Shown: positions 1 to 8,767 of the stretch, in pieces
How positions within the stretch are numbered: the first letter of the stretch is position 1
Layout: each line of letters opens with the position of its first letter
Assembly: GCA_039807445.1 (NCBI GenBank)
Contig: JBDHRG010000040.1
Span: 1-22,784 of the forward strand
Length of the DNA: 22,784 nt
Origin: JBDHRG01 sp039807445
Lineage (GTDB): Bacteria; Pseudomonadota; Gammaproteobacteria; Competibacterales; Competibacteraceae
Direction of reading: 5' to 3'
Notes under the pieces: generated by a model
Databases searched by the model: none
Told to the model about the DNA's origin: nothing
Seen by the model: the letters and a program-made list of their open reading frames with translations, nothing else
Program-made: the position numbers and the translations under genes

Positions 1-95
1 CGCACGATACGAGGCGGGACGCGCGGTATCCCGACGCTCGCGAGCGCGAACAGCAGCGCATGCGCACGCGCCTTGATGCCTGCGCCGGCGATCAT
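1..95 (-). CDS. 5' end of an unidentified coupled gene (partial)
   Basis: An ATG at 95-93 overlaps the TGA stop of the PilZ gene (ATGA arrangement), and the frame stays open to the window edge. It encodes about 31 residues beginning MIAGAGIKARAHALLFALAS. A basic residue followed by an A/L-rich stretch could be a signal peptide or first membrane helix, but the fragment is too short to identify. The stop/start overlap suggests translational coupling to the prfB-lysS-pilZ operon. I do not recognise the family. It could also be a chance open frame, which is common in DNA this GC-rich. Confidence 0.4.
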   Translation of the reverse strand, partial: MIAGAGIKARAHALLFALASVGIPRVPPRIV

Positions 96-1045
96 CGATC
101 GTCCGCCAGCCGACTCAGCGCGCGGATCGCCTCCTGCTCGTAGTCGCGCACCAGGCGCTCGAGCAGCGCGCGCTGCGACTGGCCCGGCAGCAGCGCGAGT
201 CCGAGCCGGGTCCGCCCGGGCTGCTCGTCCACCCAGCGCACCTCGGCGTCCAGTTCGAGCGCGTGCAGCGCCGGGGCGACGCCGAGCCGGCCGCGGCAGC
301 GCAAGCGCGCGCCGGCGGCGAGCGGCAGCCGCGCATCGAACACCAGCCCCAAACCGCCGCTCGAGAAGTTCTCGACCCGCCCCTCGGCATCGCCCCCCTC
401 GGGCAGTTCGACGGTGAAGGCAGCCGCCTCGGTCATCACCCGCAGCCGCTGCCGCTTGCCCGCTCCCTGGGGCAGCGAACGCACGCCGACCACGCGCAGC
501 ACCACCCAGTCGTCGTCGGCGCCGTGCAGTTCGAGCTTGATCGAGCGCTCGGGATCGGCCGTCGCCACGAAGACGTGGCGCCCGCGATCGCCGGCCACGA
601 TCACCGTCATCAGCTTCGGGTTGCGCTCGAGCGTCAGGTACGGGTCTTCCCACTCCTCGACGACCGCCCTGGCGTGCGTCCTGAAGCCGCGGAAGTCGTT
701 GAACGGCTCGAGCGTTCGTCCACGGTGCCAGGCCTCGACGGTCTGTCGCCGCAGCCGGGCATCGTCGGCATCGGGATCGCCGCGCTCGGCGCACAGGTCG
801 AGCCAGCGCTGCGCCGGCGCGGTGTCCGCGTCGAGCCGGCGACCGACCAGACGCTCGCAGCGCGCCAGCGCCTCCGTCACCGGCCGGCACGCCAGGCCGG
901 CCTCGATGCCGGCCGACAGCACGTCATCGAGCGGTTCCGCGTCGGCCGCACCGAGCACGCAGCGCGCCGCACGCTCGGCCCAGGCGGGCTCGGCGCCCGC
1001 CCGCCTCAGCTCGTCGCGGCAGCGGCCGAGCAGTTCTTCGCTCAC
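92..1045 (-). CDS. PilZ-domain protein (putative c-di-GMP effector)
   Basis: This is a 317-residue cytoplasmic protein. The C-terminal ~110 residues look like a PilZ domain: a basic KRQRLRV segment (around residue 198) resembling the RxxxR c-di-GMP-binding arm, followed by VENFSSGGLGLVF, which matches the D/NxSxxG loop. The N-terminal ~190 residues have no motif I recognise and are rich in acidic and arginine residues. The start is GTG at 1045, preceded by a good GAGGAG ribosome-binding site. The gene lies 28 bases after lysS in the same direction, so it is probably cotranscribed with prfB and lysS. C-di-GMP binding is inferred from family motifs. The first arginine of the canonical RxxxR is not clearly placed, so binding is likely but not certain. 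Confidence 0.8.
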   Translation of the reverse strand: MSEELLGRCRDELRRAGAEPAWAERAARCVLGAADAEPLDDVLSAGIEAGLACRPVTEALARCERLVGRRLDADTAPAQRWLDLCAERGDPDADDARLRRQTVEAWHRGRTLEPFNDFRGFRTHARAVVEEWEDPYLTLERNPKLMTVIVAGDRGRHVFVATADPERSIKLELHGADDDWVVLRVVGVRSLPQGAGKRQRLRVMTEAAAFTVELPEGGDAEGRVENFSSGGLGLVFDARLPLAAGARLRCRGRLGVAPALHALELDAEVRWVDEQPGRTRLGLALLPGQSQRALLERLVRDYEQEAIRALSRLADDR

Positions 1046-1073
1046 CTGCGCTCTCCTCGTGGTTTTCGCCGCC

Positions 1074-2591
<1,518 letters not shown>

Positions 2592-2694
2592 CAGGGTGCT
2601 CCGCGTTCCCGGTGCGCCGCGCCGGGCGGGGTGACAAGGGTATCGGGCTGCGCGCGGGCCGGCTGCCGGATCTGCGGCCCGCCGTGGCCGCCGC

Positions 2695-3793
2695 TTACAA
2701 ACCGCTCTTCAGGCTGGCTTCGATGAAGGGGTCGAGGTCGCCGTCGAGCACGGCCTGCGGGTTGCCGGTCTCGTGGCCGGTGCGCAGGTCCTTGATGCGC
2801 GACTGGTCGAGCACGTACGAGCGGATCTGGCTGCCCCAGCCGATGTCGGCCTTGGTCGCTTCGAGCGCCTGGGTCGCGGCGCGGCGCTTCTGCATCTCGA
2901 GCTCGTAGAGCTTGGAGGCGAGCTGCTTCATCGCAGTGGCACGGTTCTTGTGCTGCGAGCGGTCGTTCTGGCACTGCACGACGATGTTGGTCGGCAGGTG
3001 CGTGATGCGCACCGCCGACTCGGTGCGGTTGACGTGCTGGCCGCCGGCGCCCGAGGCGCGGTAGACGTCGATGCGCAGGTCCGCCGGGTTGATCTCGATC
3101 TCGACCTTGTCGTCGACCTCGGGCGAGACGAACACCGAGCTGAAGGAGGTGTGGCGGCGGTTGTCGGAATCGAACGGCGACTTGCGCACCAGGCGGTGCA
3201 CGCCGGTTTCGGTGCGCAGCCAGCCGTAGGCGTATTCGCCCTCGAAGCGCAGCGTGCACGACTTGATGCCGGCGACTTCGCCGTCGGACACTTCGAGCAC
3301 CTCGGTCTTGAAGCCGCGGCGCTCGCCCCAGCGCAGGAACATGCGCATCAGCATGCCGGCCCAGTCCTGCGCCTCGGTGCCGCCGGCGCCGGCCTGGATG
3401 TCGAGGAAGGCGTTGCAGTGGTCGGCCTCGCCCGCGAACATGCGGCGGAACTCGAGCTCGGCGACCTGACGCCCGAAGCGCTCGATGTCCTTGCCGACCT
3501 CGGCGACCGCCGCCTCGTCCTGCTCTTCGGCGGCCATGTCGAGCAGCTCGCGCGCATCCGACAGGCCGCCCGCCAGGCCGCTCAGCGTCTCGACCACGGC
3601 TTCGAGCTGGGCGCGCTCGCGCCCCAGCGCCTGCGCGCGCTCCGGGTCGTCCCAGACATCGGGCTGCTCGAGCTCGCGGTTGACCTCGATCAGGCGGTCG
3701 GCCTTTTCATCGAAGTCAAAGATACCCCCTGAGGGCGATGCAGCGCCCTTCGAGGTCATCGATCTGGTTGTAATAGGGGTTCAGTTCCAGCAT
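2695..3793 (-). CDS. prfB: peptide chain release factor 2 (programmed +1 frameshift)
   Basis: RF2 recognises UGA and UAA stop codons and triggers peptide release. Translation begins at the ATG at 3793-3791 and reads 25 codons to an in-frame TGA at 3718-3716. A +1 shift at CTT then continues for 340 codons to 2695, giving 365 residues, the same length as E. coli RF2. The stop-recognition motif SPF is present (RKSPFDS), and the peptidyl-hydrolysis motif GGQ ends at residue 252, as in E. coli. An uninterrupted frame from an upstream ATG (start 3759) exists, but its first 14 residues are unrelated to RF2 and it should not be used. It leads the prfB-lysS-pilZ operon. Confidence 0.97.
3715..3730 (-). 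promoter_or_regulatory. prfB autoregulatory +1 frameshift site
   Basis: On the minus strand the sequence reads AGG GGG TAT CTT TGA C. It contains the internal Shine-Dalgarno-like AGGGGG, the slippery CTT codon and the in-frame UGA followed by C, exactly the classical RF2 arrangement. When RF2 is scarce the ribosome pauses at UGA and slips +1, making more RF2. The amino acids before (LRGYL) and after (DFDEK) the shift match RF2 proteins. This is known family biology directly visible in the sequence. Confidence 0.97.
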
Positions 3794-3848
3794 CGGCGTG
3801 TCCCGTGACGAACGGCTTCGTGGCAAAGCTCTCGATTCTATCAGCCTG

Positions 3849-3877
3849 CCGAAAAAGGTCATCCTGACCTTTTTCGG
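3849..3877 (-). terminator. hairpin terminator, potentially bidirectional
   Basis: A perfect 13-base inverted repeat (CCGAAAAAGGTCA / TGACCTTTTTCGG) with a 3-base loop lies 10 bases beyond the threonine aldolase stop codon. Read on either strand it gives A-tract, short GC-containing stem, then T-tract, the layout of a bidirectional intrinsic terminator. It would insulate prfB from transcription of the aldolase gene. Only plus-strand readthrough from no obvious gene would be affected in the other direction. Confidence 0.75.
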
Positions 3878-3887
3878 GTCCGTGCCG

Positions 3888-4934
3888 TCACGCCGCCAGC
3901 GCTTCGCGGATGTCGGCGAGCAGCGCGTCGACCGACGCTTCGCCGATGTCCCAGCCGCACATGAAGCGCGCACCATTACCGATGAAGGTATAGAAGCGCC
4001 ACCCCGCCGCGCGCAGCCGCGCCTGCGCCGCCTCGGGCAGGCGGACGAACACGCCGTTGGCCTGGGCCGGCGCCAGCAGCGCGGCGCCGTCGAGCGCGGC
4101 CAGTCCGTCGACCAGGCGCTGCGCGCAGGCATTGGCGTGCGCGGCGTGGCGCAGCCAGGCGCCCGATTCGAGCAGGCCGATCCACGGCGCGGCGATGAAG
4201 CGCATCTTCGAGGCGAGCTGGCCGGCCTGCTTGCAGCGGTAGGCGAAGTCCTCGGCCAGGCGCCGGTCGAAGAACACCACCGCTTCGCCGACCGCCATGC
4301 CGTTCTTGGTGCCGCCGAAGCACAGCACATCGACCCCCGCCTGCCAGGCGATCTCGCGCGGCTTGCAGCCGAGCGCGGCGACGGCGTTGGCGAAACGCGC
4401 CCCGTCCATGTGCAGCGCCAGCCCCTCGGCCTTGCACACCGCTTGGATCGTCAGCAGTTCGTCGATGCCGTACACGGTGCCGAGTTCGGTCGCCTGCGCG
4501 ATGCTGACCGCGCGCGGGCGCGGGTAATGGATGTCGGAGCGCATCGCCACCCGCTCGCGGATCGCCCCGGGCGCGAGCTTGCCGTCGCGCGCGTGGCCGA
4601 GCAGCAGCTTGGCGCCGTTGGAGTAGAACTCGGGCGCACCGCACTCGTCGGTCTCGATGTGCGCCGTCTCGGCACAGACGATGCTGTGGTACGACTGGCA
4701 CAGCGACGCCAGCGCCAGCGAATTGGCCGCGGTGCCGTTGAAGGTGAAGAACACTTCGCAGTCGGTTTCGAACAGCTCGCGGAACAGGTCGGTCGCGCGC
4801 GCGGTCCAGGCGTCGTCGCCGTAGGCCGGCGCGTGGCCGCCGCGGTTGGCCGCCAGCATCGCCTCGAGCGCCTCGGGGCAGATGCCGGAATAGTTGTCGC
4901 TGGCGAACTGCTGACCGTCGATCGGTCCGTTCAT
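3888..4934 (-). CDS. ltaE: low-specificity L-threonine aldolase
   Basis: A PLP-dependent fold-type I enzyme of 348 residues expected to cleave L-threonine/L-allo-threonine to glycine and acetaldehyde in the cytosol. Visible features are the N-terminal SDNYSG segment, FTFNGTAANSLAL (cofactor phosphate region), HMDGARFANA (the Asp that contacts the pyridine nitrogen) and FGGTKNG, in which K210 is the likely PLP lysine. The ATG at 4934 is preceded by AGGGGAG. A longer open frame runs upstream to 5546, but the extra sequence is not part of this family. The gene stands alone, with a terminator behind it and 218 bases to the next gene. The assignment to ltaE rather than a beta-eliminating lyase relative is by overall resemblance. 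Confidence 0.9.
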   Translation of the reverse strand: MNGPIDGQQFASDNYSGICPEALEAMLAANRGGHAPAYGDDAWTARATDLFRELFETDCEVFFTFNGTAANSLALASLCQSYHSIVCAETAHIETDECGAPEFYSNGAKLLLGHARDGKLAPGAIRERVAMRSDIHYPRPRAVSIAQATELGTVYGIDELLTIQAVCKAEGLALHMDGARFANAVAALGCKPREIAWQAGVDVLCFGGTKNGMAVGEAVVFFDRRLAEDFAYRCKQAGQLASKMRFIAAPWIGLLESGAWLRHAAHANACAQRLVDGLAALDGAALLAPAQANGVFVRLPEAAQARLRAAGWRFYTFIGNGARFMCGWDIGEASVDALLADIREALAA

Positions 4935-5152
4935 GGTCTGCTCCCCTGCTGAAAGACGCGCGACCCCGCCACACGGCAGCGTAAAAGGCGGGATCGAGGG
5001 GCCCGGACCTTTAGCTGCATTTGTAGAGCGCCCGCAAGCGGGGACAAATCGGCGCTGGAGGGTGGATGCTAAGGGGAGCGGCACCAGCGCGGCAAGCACC
5101 GCGCGGCTGCGGTGTTGCCGCCGCTTTACGGCACCGGCGCCAGCGGTCGGCC

Positions 5153-5740
5153 TCAGAACAGGATGTGCAGGCGCAGGCCGATGTTGTCGATGCCTTCGTT
5201 GTCGTCGGCGAGCAGGCCGCCGTGGGAGACATGATGGGTGAACAGCGACAGCGCATAGCCCTCGGACAGGTGCACGCCCAGCTCGAGGCCGAACGAAAAC
5301 AGCACCCGCGAGCCGAAGCCGCAATCGCTCTCGCGACGGCAGCGCTGCTCGTCCTGCGTCTCCAGCGGACCGTCGTGCACGGCCAGGCCGAGCGGCACGG
5401 CGACGAAGAAGCGCTCGTCGAAGCGGTGGAGATACGTGAGCCCACCGTAGGCAAAGCTGGTGTCGCCGGCCGTGTTCAGGCTGAGCCCCAGGTGCGGGTG
5501 CAGGGTCCCGGTCAGCCTCGGGATGCGCATCGGCAACGCCGCCCACCAGCCTTCGAGGTTCAGATCGACGCCGTCTTCGTGCCGGTCGGAATCCGGCCCC
5601 TGGTCGTGGGCGCTGACCCCGACGATCAGCCGCGGCGCAGCCGCCGGCACTTCGGCCCGGGCGGCGCCGTCGAACCCCAGCGGCAATGCGAGCGTCGCCA
5701 GCACGGCGGCTCTCCTCTCCGACACGCGTTTAGCCGACAT
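5153..5740 (-). CDS. PagL-like lipid A 3-O-deacylase / acyloxyacyl hydrolase family protein
   Basis: A predicted outer-membrane beta-barrel of 195 residues. Residues 1-29 form a signal peptide (basic start, hydrophobic core, cleavage after ARA). The alternating hydrophobic strands and the C-terminal LRLHILF ending in Phe fit an outer-membrane protein. The segment HHVSHGGLLADDNEGIDNIG resembles the PagL active site: H170-x-S172 matches the His-x-Ser pair, with E182 as possible acid. In P. aeruginosa PagL the Glu is 14 residues after the His; here it is 12, so the catalytic assignment is tentative. Start ATG 5740 has GGGAGG upstream. In known PagL proteins the reaction removes the 3-O-acyl chain of lipid A. 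A non-enzymatic barrel of the same family is the alternative. Confidence 0.7.
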   Translation of the reverse strand: MSAKRVSERRAAVLATLALPLGFDGAARAEVPAAAPRLIVGVSAHDQGPDSDRHEDGVDLNLEGWWAALPMRIPRLTGTLHPHLGLSLNTAGDTSFAYGGLTYLHRFDERFFVAVPLGLAVHDGPLETQDEQRCRRESDCGFGSRVLFSFGLELGVHLSEGYALSLFTHHVSHGGLLADDNEGIDNIGLRLHILF

Positions 5741-5838
5741 CGCGCACCTCCCGCTCCCGCCGATGTGCCACCGTGCGAACCGAGGATATGCGATCGGAAG
5801 CGCGCCGGGGTAGCCCGGCTCACGCATCCGCCGGGAGC

Positions 5839-6765
5839 TCAGCGTCGCGCCAGTGCGATGCCGCCGAGCACCAGCGCGCCGCCGAGCGCCTGCAGCGCGG
5901 CCAGCGTCTCGCCGAGCAGCACCCAGGCGAGCAGCGCCGCGACCACCGGCTGGATCAGCAGCGTCAGCGCCGAGAACGAGGCCGGCAGCACCGCCAGCCC
6001 GTGCACGATCAGCCCCTGCCCCAGCCCCTGCGGCAGCCACGCCAGCCCCAGCAGCACCAGCCAGCCCCAGGCGCTGCCCGGCCAGAACACTTCGCCCGAC
6101 AGCAGCACCAGCGGCGCCAGCGTGGCGAGCGTCGCCGCGCCGCTGCCGAGCATCGTCGTCGCCAGGCTCGCGCCGCGCCGCGCGCGCTTCATCGCCAGGA
6201 TGTAGCCGGCGTAGAACAGCGCCGCGCCGAGCGCCTGCGCAGTGCCGAGCCAGACCTGACCATCGGTGGTGGCTTCGGCACGGCCGCTGCCGAACACCAG
6301 CACCCAGGTGCCGGCGATCGCGACCGCCAGCCCGCCGATGAAGCGCCGCGTGATGCGCTCGCCCAGCCACAGCCACGCGGCGAGCGTCACGAACACCGGC
6401 GCCAGGTTGGCGAGCAGCGTCGCGTTGACCACGCTGATGTGCGCCAGCGACAGGTGCCACAGCGCCAGGTCGAAGCCCAGCCCCAGCCCCGCGGCGAACA
6501 GCCAGCCCCAGGCCGGGCGTGCCGCGCCGGCGGATGCCGACGGCTCGGCGCCACGCCGCTCGCGCAGGCCCCACAGCGCGAACAGCGGCAGCGCCAGCAC
6601 CATGCGGTGGAACGCGGTCGCGATCGGCCCGACCTCCGACAGGCGCACGAAGATCGGCGAGAAGCCGATCAGGCAGGCCCCCGTGACCAGCGTGACCAGC
6701 GCGATGTGGCGCCGGCGCGCCTCGGGGCCGACAAGGGGAAGGGCGGCAGGGCTGGTAACGGACAT
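5839..6765 (-). CDS. EamA/DMT-family inner-membrane transporter
   Basis: The 308-residue protein has about ten hydrophobic segments arranged as two EamA repeats, for example GACLIGFSPIFVRLSEVGP at the start of the first repeat, WLGERITRRFIGGLAVAIAG at its end and LLGETLAALQALGGALVLGG at the end of the second. Members export amino acids or other metabolites, but the substrate cannot be told from sequence. I chose the ATG at 6765, where the family homology begins. An in-frame ATG at 6855 would add 30 arginine/proline-rich residues that look non-coding. The ribosome-binding site is weak. A palindromic operator-like site lies about 86 bases upstream. A 98-base gap separates it from the downstream PagL-like gene. 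Confidence 0.87.
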   Translation of the reverse strand: MSVTSPAALPLVGPEARRRHIALVTLVTGACLIGFSPIFVRLSEVGPIATAFHRMVLALPLFALWGLRERRGAEPSASAGAARPAWGWLFAAGLGLGFDLALWHLSLAHISVVNATLLANLAPVFVTLAAWLWLGERITRRFIGGLAVAIAGTWVLVFGSGRAEATTDGQVWLGTAQALGAALFYAGYILAMKRARRGASLATTMLGSGAATLATLAPLVLLSGEVFWPGSAWGWLVLLGLAWLPQGLGQGLIVHGLAVLPASFSALTLLIQPVVAALLAWVLLGETLAALQALGGALVLGGIALARR

Positions 6766-6827
6766 GGCGGGAAGGCGCGTCGGCGGCGATGGACGCCATG
6801 ATACGCGCCGCGGCGCGGCAGCGCCGC

Positions 6828-6873
6828 GTACAGTACAGCCCGCCTGAAGCGGCACAGTCCGATCGACTGTACC
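6828..6873 (-). promoter_or_regulatory. palindromic operator-like region upstream of the EamA transporter
   Basis: At 6851-6873 the sequence is GGCACAGTC-N5-GACTGTACC, a palindrome with 9-base arms and a single C/T difference. A further copy of the half-site (GTACAGT, 6828-6834, then TACAG) lies 17 bases away toward the transporter gene. Repeated ACTGTAC/GTACAGT half-sites in front of a transporter suggest a dimeric regulator binding two sites. The regulator is not encoded next to it, and its identity is unknown. Confidence 0.45.
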
Positions 6874-6907
6874 GCCCGGCAGGCAGCAGCGGCCTTCGAT
6901 TGGCCCC

Positions 6908-7117
6908 TCAATCCTCGAGCCGGAAGCCGATCTTGACCGTCACCTGCCAGTGCGCGATCTCGCCGTCGACGACGTGGCCGCGGACCTCGGTGACTTCGAA
7001 CCAGTCGATGTGGCGGATCGTCTCGGCGGCCTTGGCGATCGCGCGGCGCGCCGCGTCGTCGGTGCCGGTGGCCGACGAGCCGGTCAGCTCGATGTGCTTG
7101 TAGACATGGTTGCTCAT
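6908..7117 (-). CDS. dodecin (flavin-binding dodecameric protein)
   Basis: A 69-residue protein of the usual dodecin length. It begins MSNHVYKHIELTGSS, has the central helix DDAARRAIAKAAETI, then IDWFEVTEVRGHV and the C-terminal strand HWQVTVKIGFRLE. The Trp in the IDWFEV segment matches the residue that stacks on the flavin isoalloxazine ring in bacterial dodecins. The family assembles as hollow dodecamers that store and buffer FMN/riboflavin in the cytosol. The ATG at 7117 has AGGAA just upstream. It is a single gene with its own upstream region, divergent from the ABC transporter genes. Confidence 0.93.
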   Translation of the reverse strand: MSNHVYKHIELTGSSATGTDDAARRAIAKAAETIRHIDWFEVTEVRGHVVDGEIAHWQVTVKIGFRLED

Positions 7118-7493
7118 GGTTCCTGCTATCCGAAAAGTGAGCGAAGGTGCTCAGGTTTTGGTTCCTGCCCCGAGTTCCCTAAAGGCCGGCTCGTATCTGA
7201 CAGGCGTGACTTTCCCGTTAGCCCCGGGTAGACCGCTCGGCGCAGCTTGGTTGTCGCTGCGCCGAGCAGTGCCTGAAGCGTAGGGCGAACGCTGAAGTTT
7301 TGCCAAGCTCTGGTGCTCACAGGGCGCACCTGTGTCCACTTTGAATCATGTTTGTTGGCATCAGGGTTCGGCTCCCTTGCCCGGCACGTGCCAGCCGGTC
7401 CCCTGGGGTGTAGACGGACGCCGCGCACGGCGCCAGTCTCAGCCATGCGCGCGGTGCGTGTATGCTGGCGCCTCCGCGACGATGGAGGCGCCG
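7118..7493. other. 376-base intergenic region between divergent genes, with a long hairpin
   Basis: No convincing gene is seen; the open frames here lack family resemblance and ribosome-binding sites. It should carry the promoters of dodecin (minus) and the ABC operon (plus). It contains a perfect 12-base inverted repeat (7235-7246 / 7256-7267) and an 8-base inverted repeat GGCGCCAG / CTGGCGCC (7429-7436 / 7465-7472) that flanks a TATGCT sequence, a possible -10 element, just before the ABC gene. I see no tRNA or recognisable riboswitch. Confidence 0.6.
7235..7267. repeat. perfect 12-bp inverted repeat (hairpin)
   Basis: GCTCGGCGCAGC and its exact reverse complement GCTGCGCCGAGC are separated by 9 bases. 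No T-tract follows on either strand, so a simple intrinsic terminator is unlikely. It lies 118 bases upstream of dodecin and 227 bases upstream of the ABC operon. It could be a regulatory RNA structure or an interspersed palindromic repeat. Confidence 0.7.
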
Positions 7494-8384
7494 ATGTCGC
7501 CGATCCTCGAGGTCGAAGACCTCGTCAAGCACTACCCCGGCGTGCGCGCCGTCGACGGCGTCAGCTTCGCGCTCGAGCCCGGCACCTGCTTCGGCCTGCT
7601 CGGGCCGAACGGCGCCGGCAAGACCACGACGATCGAGCTGCTCGAAGGCATCCAGCAGGCGAGCGCCGGACGCATCCTGTACCGCGGCGAGCCGCTCGGG
7701 CCGCGCTTCAGGCGCGAAGCCGGCATCATGTTCCAGAGCACCGCGCTGCAGGATTTCCTGACCGTGCGCGAATGCCTGCAGCTGTTCGCGCGGCTGTACC
7801 CGCGCTCGGTGCCGCTCGGGCGGCTGGTCGAGCGCTGCGCGCTCGGCGAGTTCCTCGACCGCGACAACCGCAAGCTCTCGGGCGGCCAGCGCCAGCGGCT
7901 CCTGCTCGCGATCGCGCTGGTCAACGACCCCGAGCTGGTGTTCCTCGACGAGCCGACCACCGGGCTCGACCCGCAGGCGCGGCGCAAGCTGTGGGACCTG
8001 GTCGACGACATCAAGGCGCGCGGCAAGACCGTGCTGCTGACCACGCACTACATGGAAGAGGCCTACCAGCTCTGCGACGAGATCGCGATCATGGACCACG
8101 GCCGCATCATCGCCCGCGGACGCCCCGATGCGCTGCTCGCCGACCACTTCGACGACAAGATCCTGCGCCTGCCGCGCGAAGACCTCGCCGGCCGCACACT
8201 GCCCGAGCCGCTGGCCACGCAGGCGCACGCGCGCCACGATGCGGTCGAGATCGGCACCCGCGACGTCGACGCCGCGCTCGCCGCGCTGCTCGGTGCCGGC
8301 ATCCCGCTCGGCCGGCTGACGATCCGCGCCCGCACGCTCGAGGACCTGTTCCTCGAGCTGACCGGCACGGAGCTGCGCGCATGA
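7494..8384 (+). CDS. ABC-2 type exporter, ATP-binding subunit
   Basis: A 296-residue ATPase that energises an ABC-2 exporter at the inner membrane. Walker A is GPNGAGKT (residues 37-44), the signature is LSGGQRQR, Walker B with catalytic Glu is LVFLDEP, and the H-loop is LLTTHYMEEA. About 80 C-terminal residues after the core are typical of the CcmA/NodI/DrrA-like subgroup. I chose the ATG at 7494, with GGAGG five bases upstream; an in-frame ATG at 7482 would put the ribosome-binding site inside the gene. The permease gene follows at 8768, after an unusual 383-base interval holding a higA remnant. The substrate is unknown. Confidence 0.93.
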   Translation: MSPILEVEDLVKHYPGVRAVDGVSFALEPGTCFGLLGPNGAGKTTTIELLEGIQQASAGRILYRGEPLGPRFRREAGIMFQSTALQDFLTVRECLQLFARLYPRSVPLGRLVERCALGEFLDRDNRKLSGGQRQRLLLAIALVNDPELVFLDEPTTGLDPQARRKLWDLVDDIKARGKTVLLTTHYMEEAYQLCDEIAIMDHGRIIARGRPDALLADHFDDKILRLPREDLAGRTLPEPLATQAHARHDAVEIGTRDVDAALAALLGAGIPLGRLTIRARTLEDLFLELTGTELRA

Positions 8385-8408
8385 TCGGTCGGCAGCCCAG
8401 GCGATCGG

Positions 8409-8681
8409 CACGCCCGGCGGCGCTTCAAGGGCAGGTGCCTCGAGCCGCTGGGCATGACCGCCAACGCGCTGGCTCGTGCGCTGCACGTGCCGGCCAACCG
8501 CATCAGCGCCATTCTCAACGGCCGCCGCGGCATCACCGCCGACACCGCGCTGCGCCTGGCGCGCTACGTCGGCGGCGAGGCGCAGTTCTGGATCAACCTG
8601 CAGGCTTCGTTCGATCTGAAGACCGCCGAGCGCGAAGCCGGTGCGGCGATCGAGCGCGACGTGCGCCCGCGGGCGACGTGA
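8409..8681 (+). pseudogene. 5'-damaged higA-type (XRE) antitoxin gene
   Basis: From LEPLGM (ATG at 8454) the translation is a good HigA match: ANALARALHVPANRISAILN is the helix-turn-helix, then GITADTALRLARY and AQFWINLQASFDLKTAE. HigA proteins normally begin about 15-20 residues earlier with HPGE...L.EE. In this frame a His codon at 8409 sits at the expected distance, but the residues between are HARRRFKGRC, and no ATG, GTG or TTG lies between the upstream stop and 8454. Initiation at 8454 would remove the first helix of the DNA-binding fold. There is no higB-like toxin gene nearby. I therefore read it as a decayed orphan antitoxin; a shortened functional regulator is less likely. Confidence 0.65.
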
Positions 8682-8767
8682 GACCGTGCGCGGCGGGATG
8701 TCGCCCCAATGGATGTCCGGCCGCACGTTTCGGAAAAATCATGTGGAGAGATTTTGGAGAAAGGGGA

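Noticed and set aside
4935..5152. Riboswitch upstream of the threonine aldolase (for example glycine type)
   Set aside because: No recognisable aptamer core; only short GC-rich complementary stretches expected by chance in this composition.
3888..5546. 552-codon version of the threonine aldolase
   Set aside because: Residues before MNGPIDGQQF do not belong to the family, and the ATG at 4934 has a strong ribosome-binding site.
7313..8767. Possible long N-terminal extension of the permease, starting from the ATGA at 8381 or earlier
   Set aside because: The frame is open by chance; the extension is arginine/proline-rich, overlaps the ATPase and higA frames, and the permease homology with a ribosome-binding site begins at 8768.
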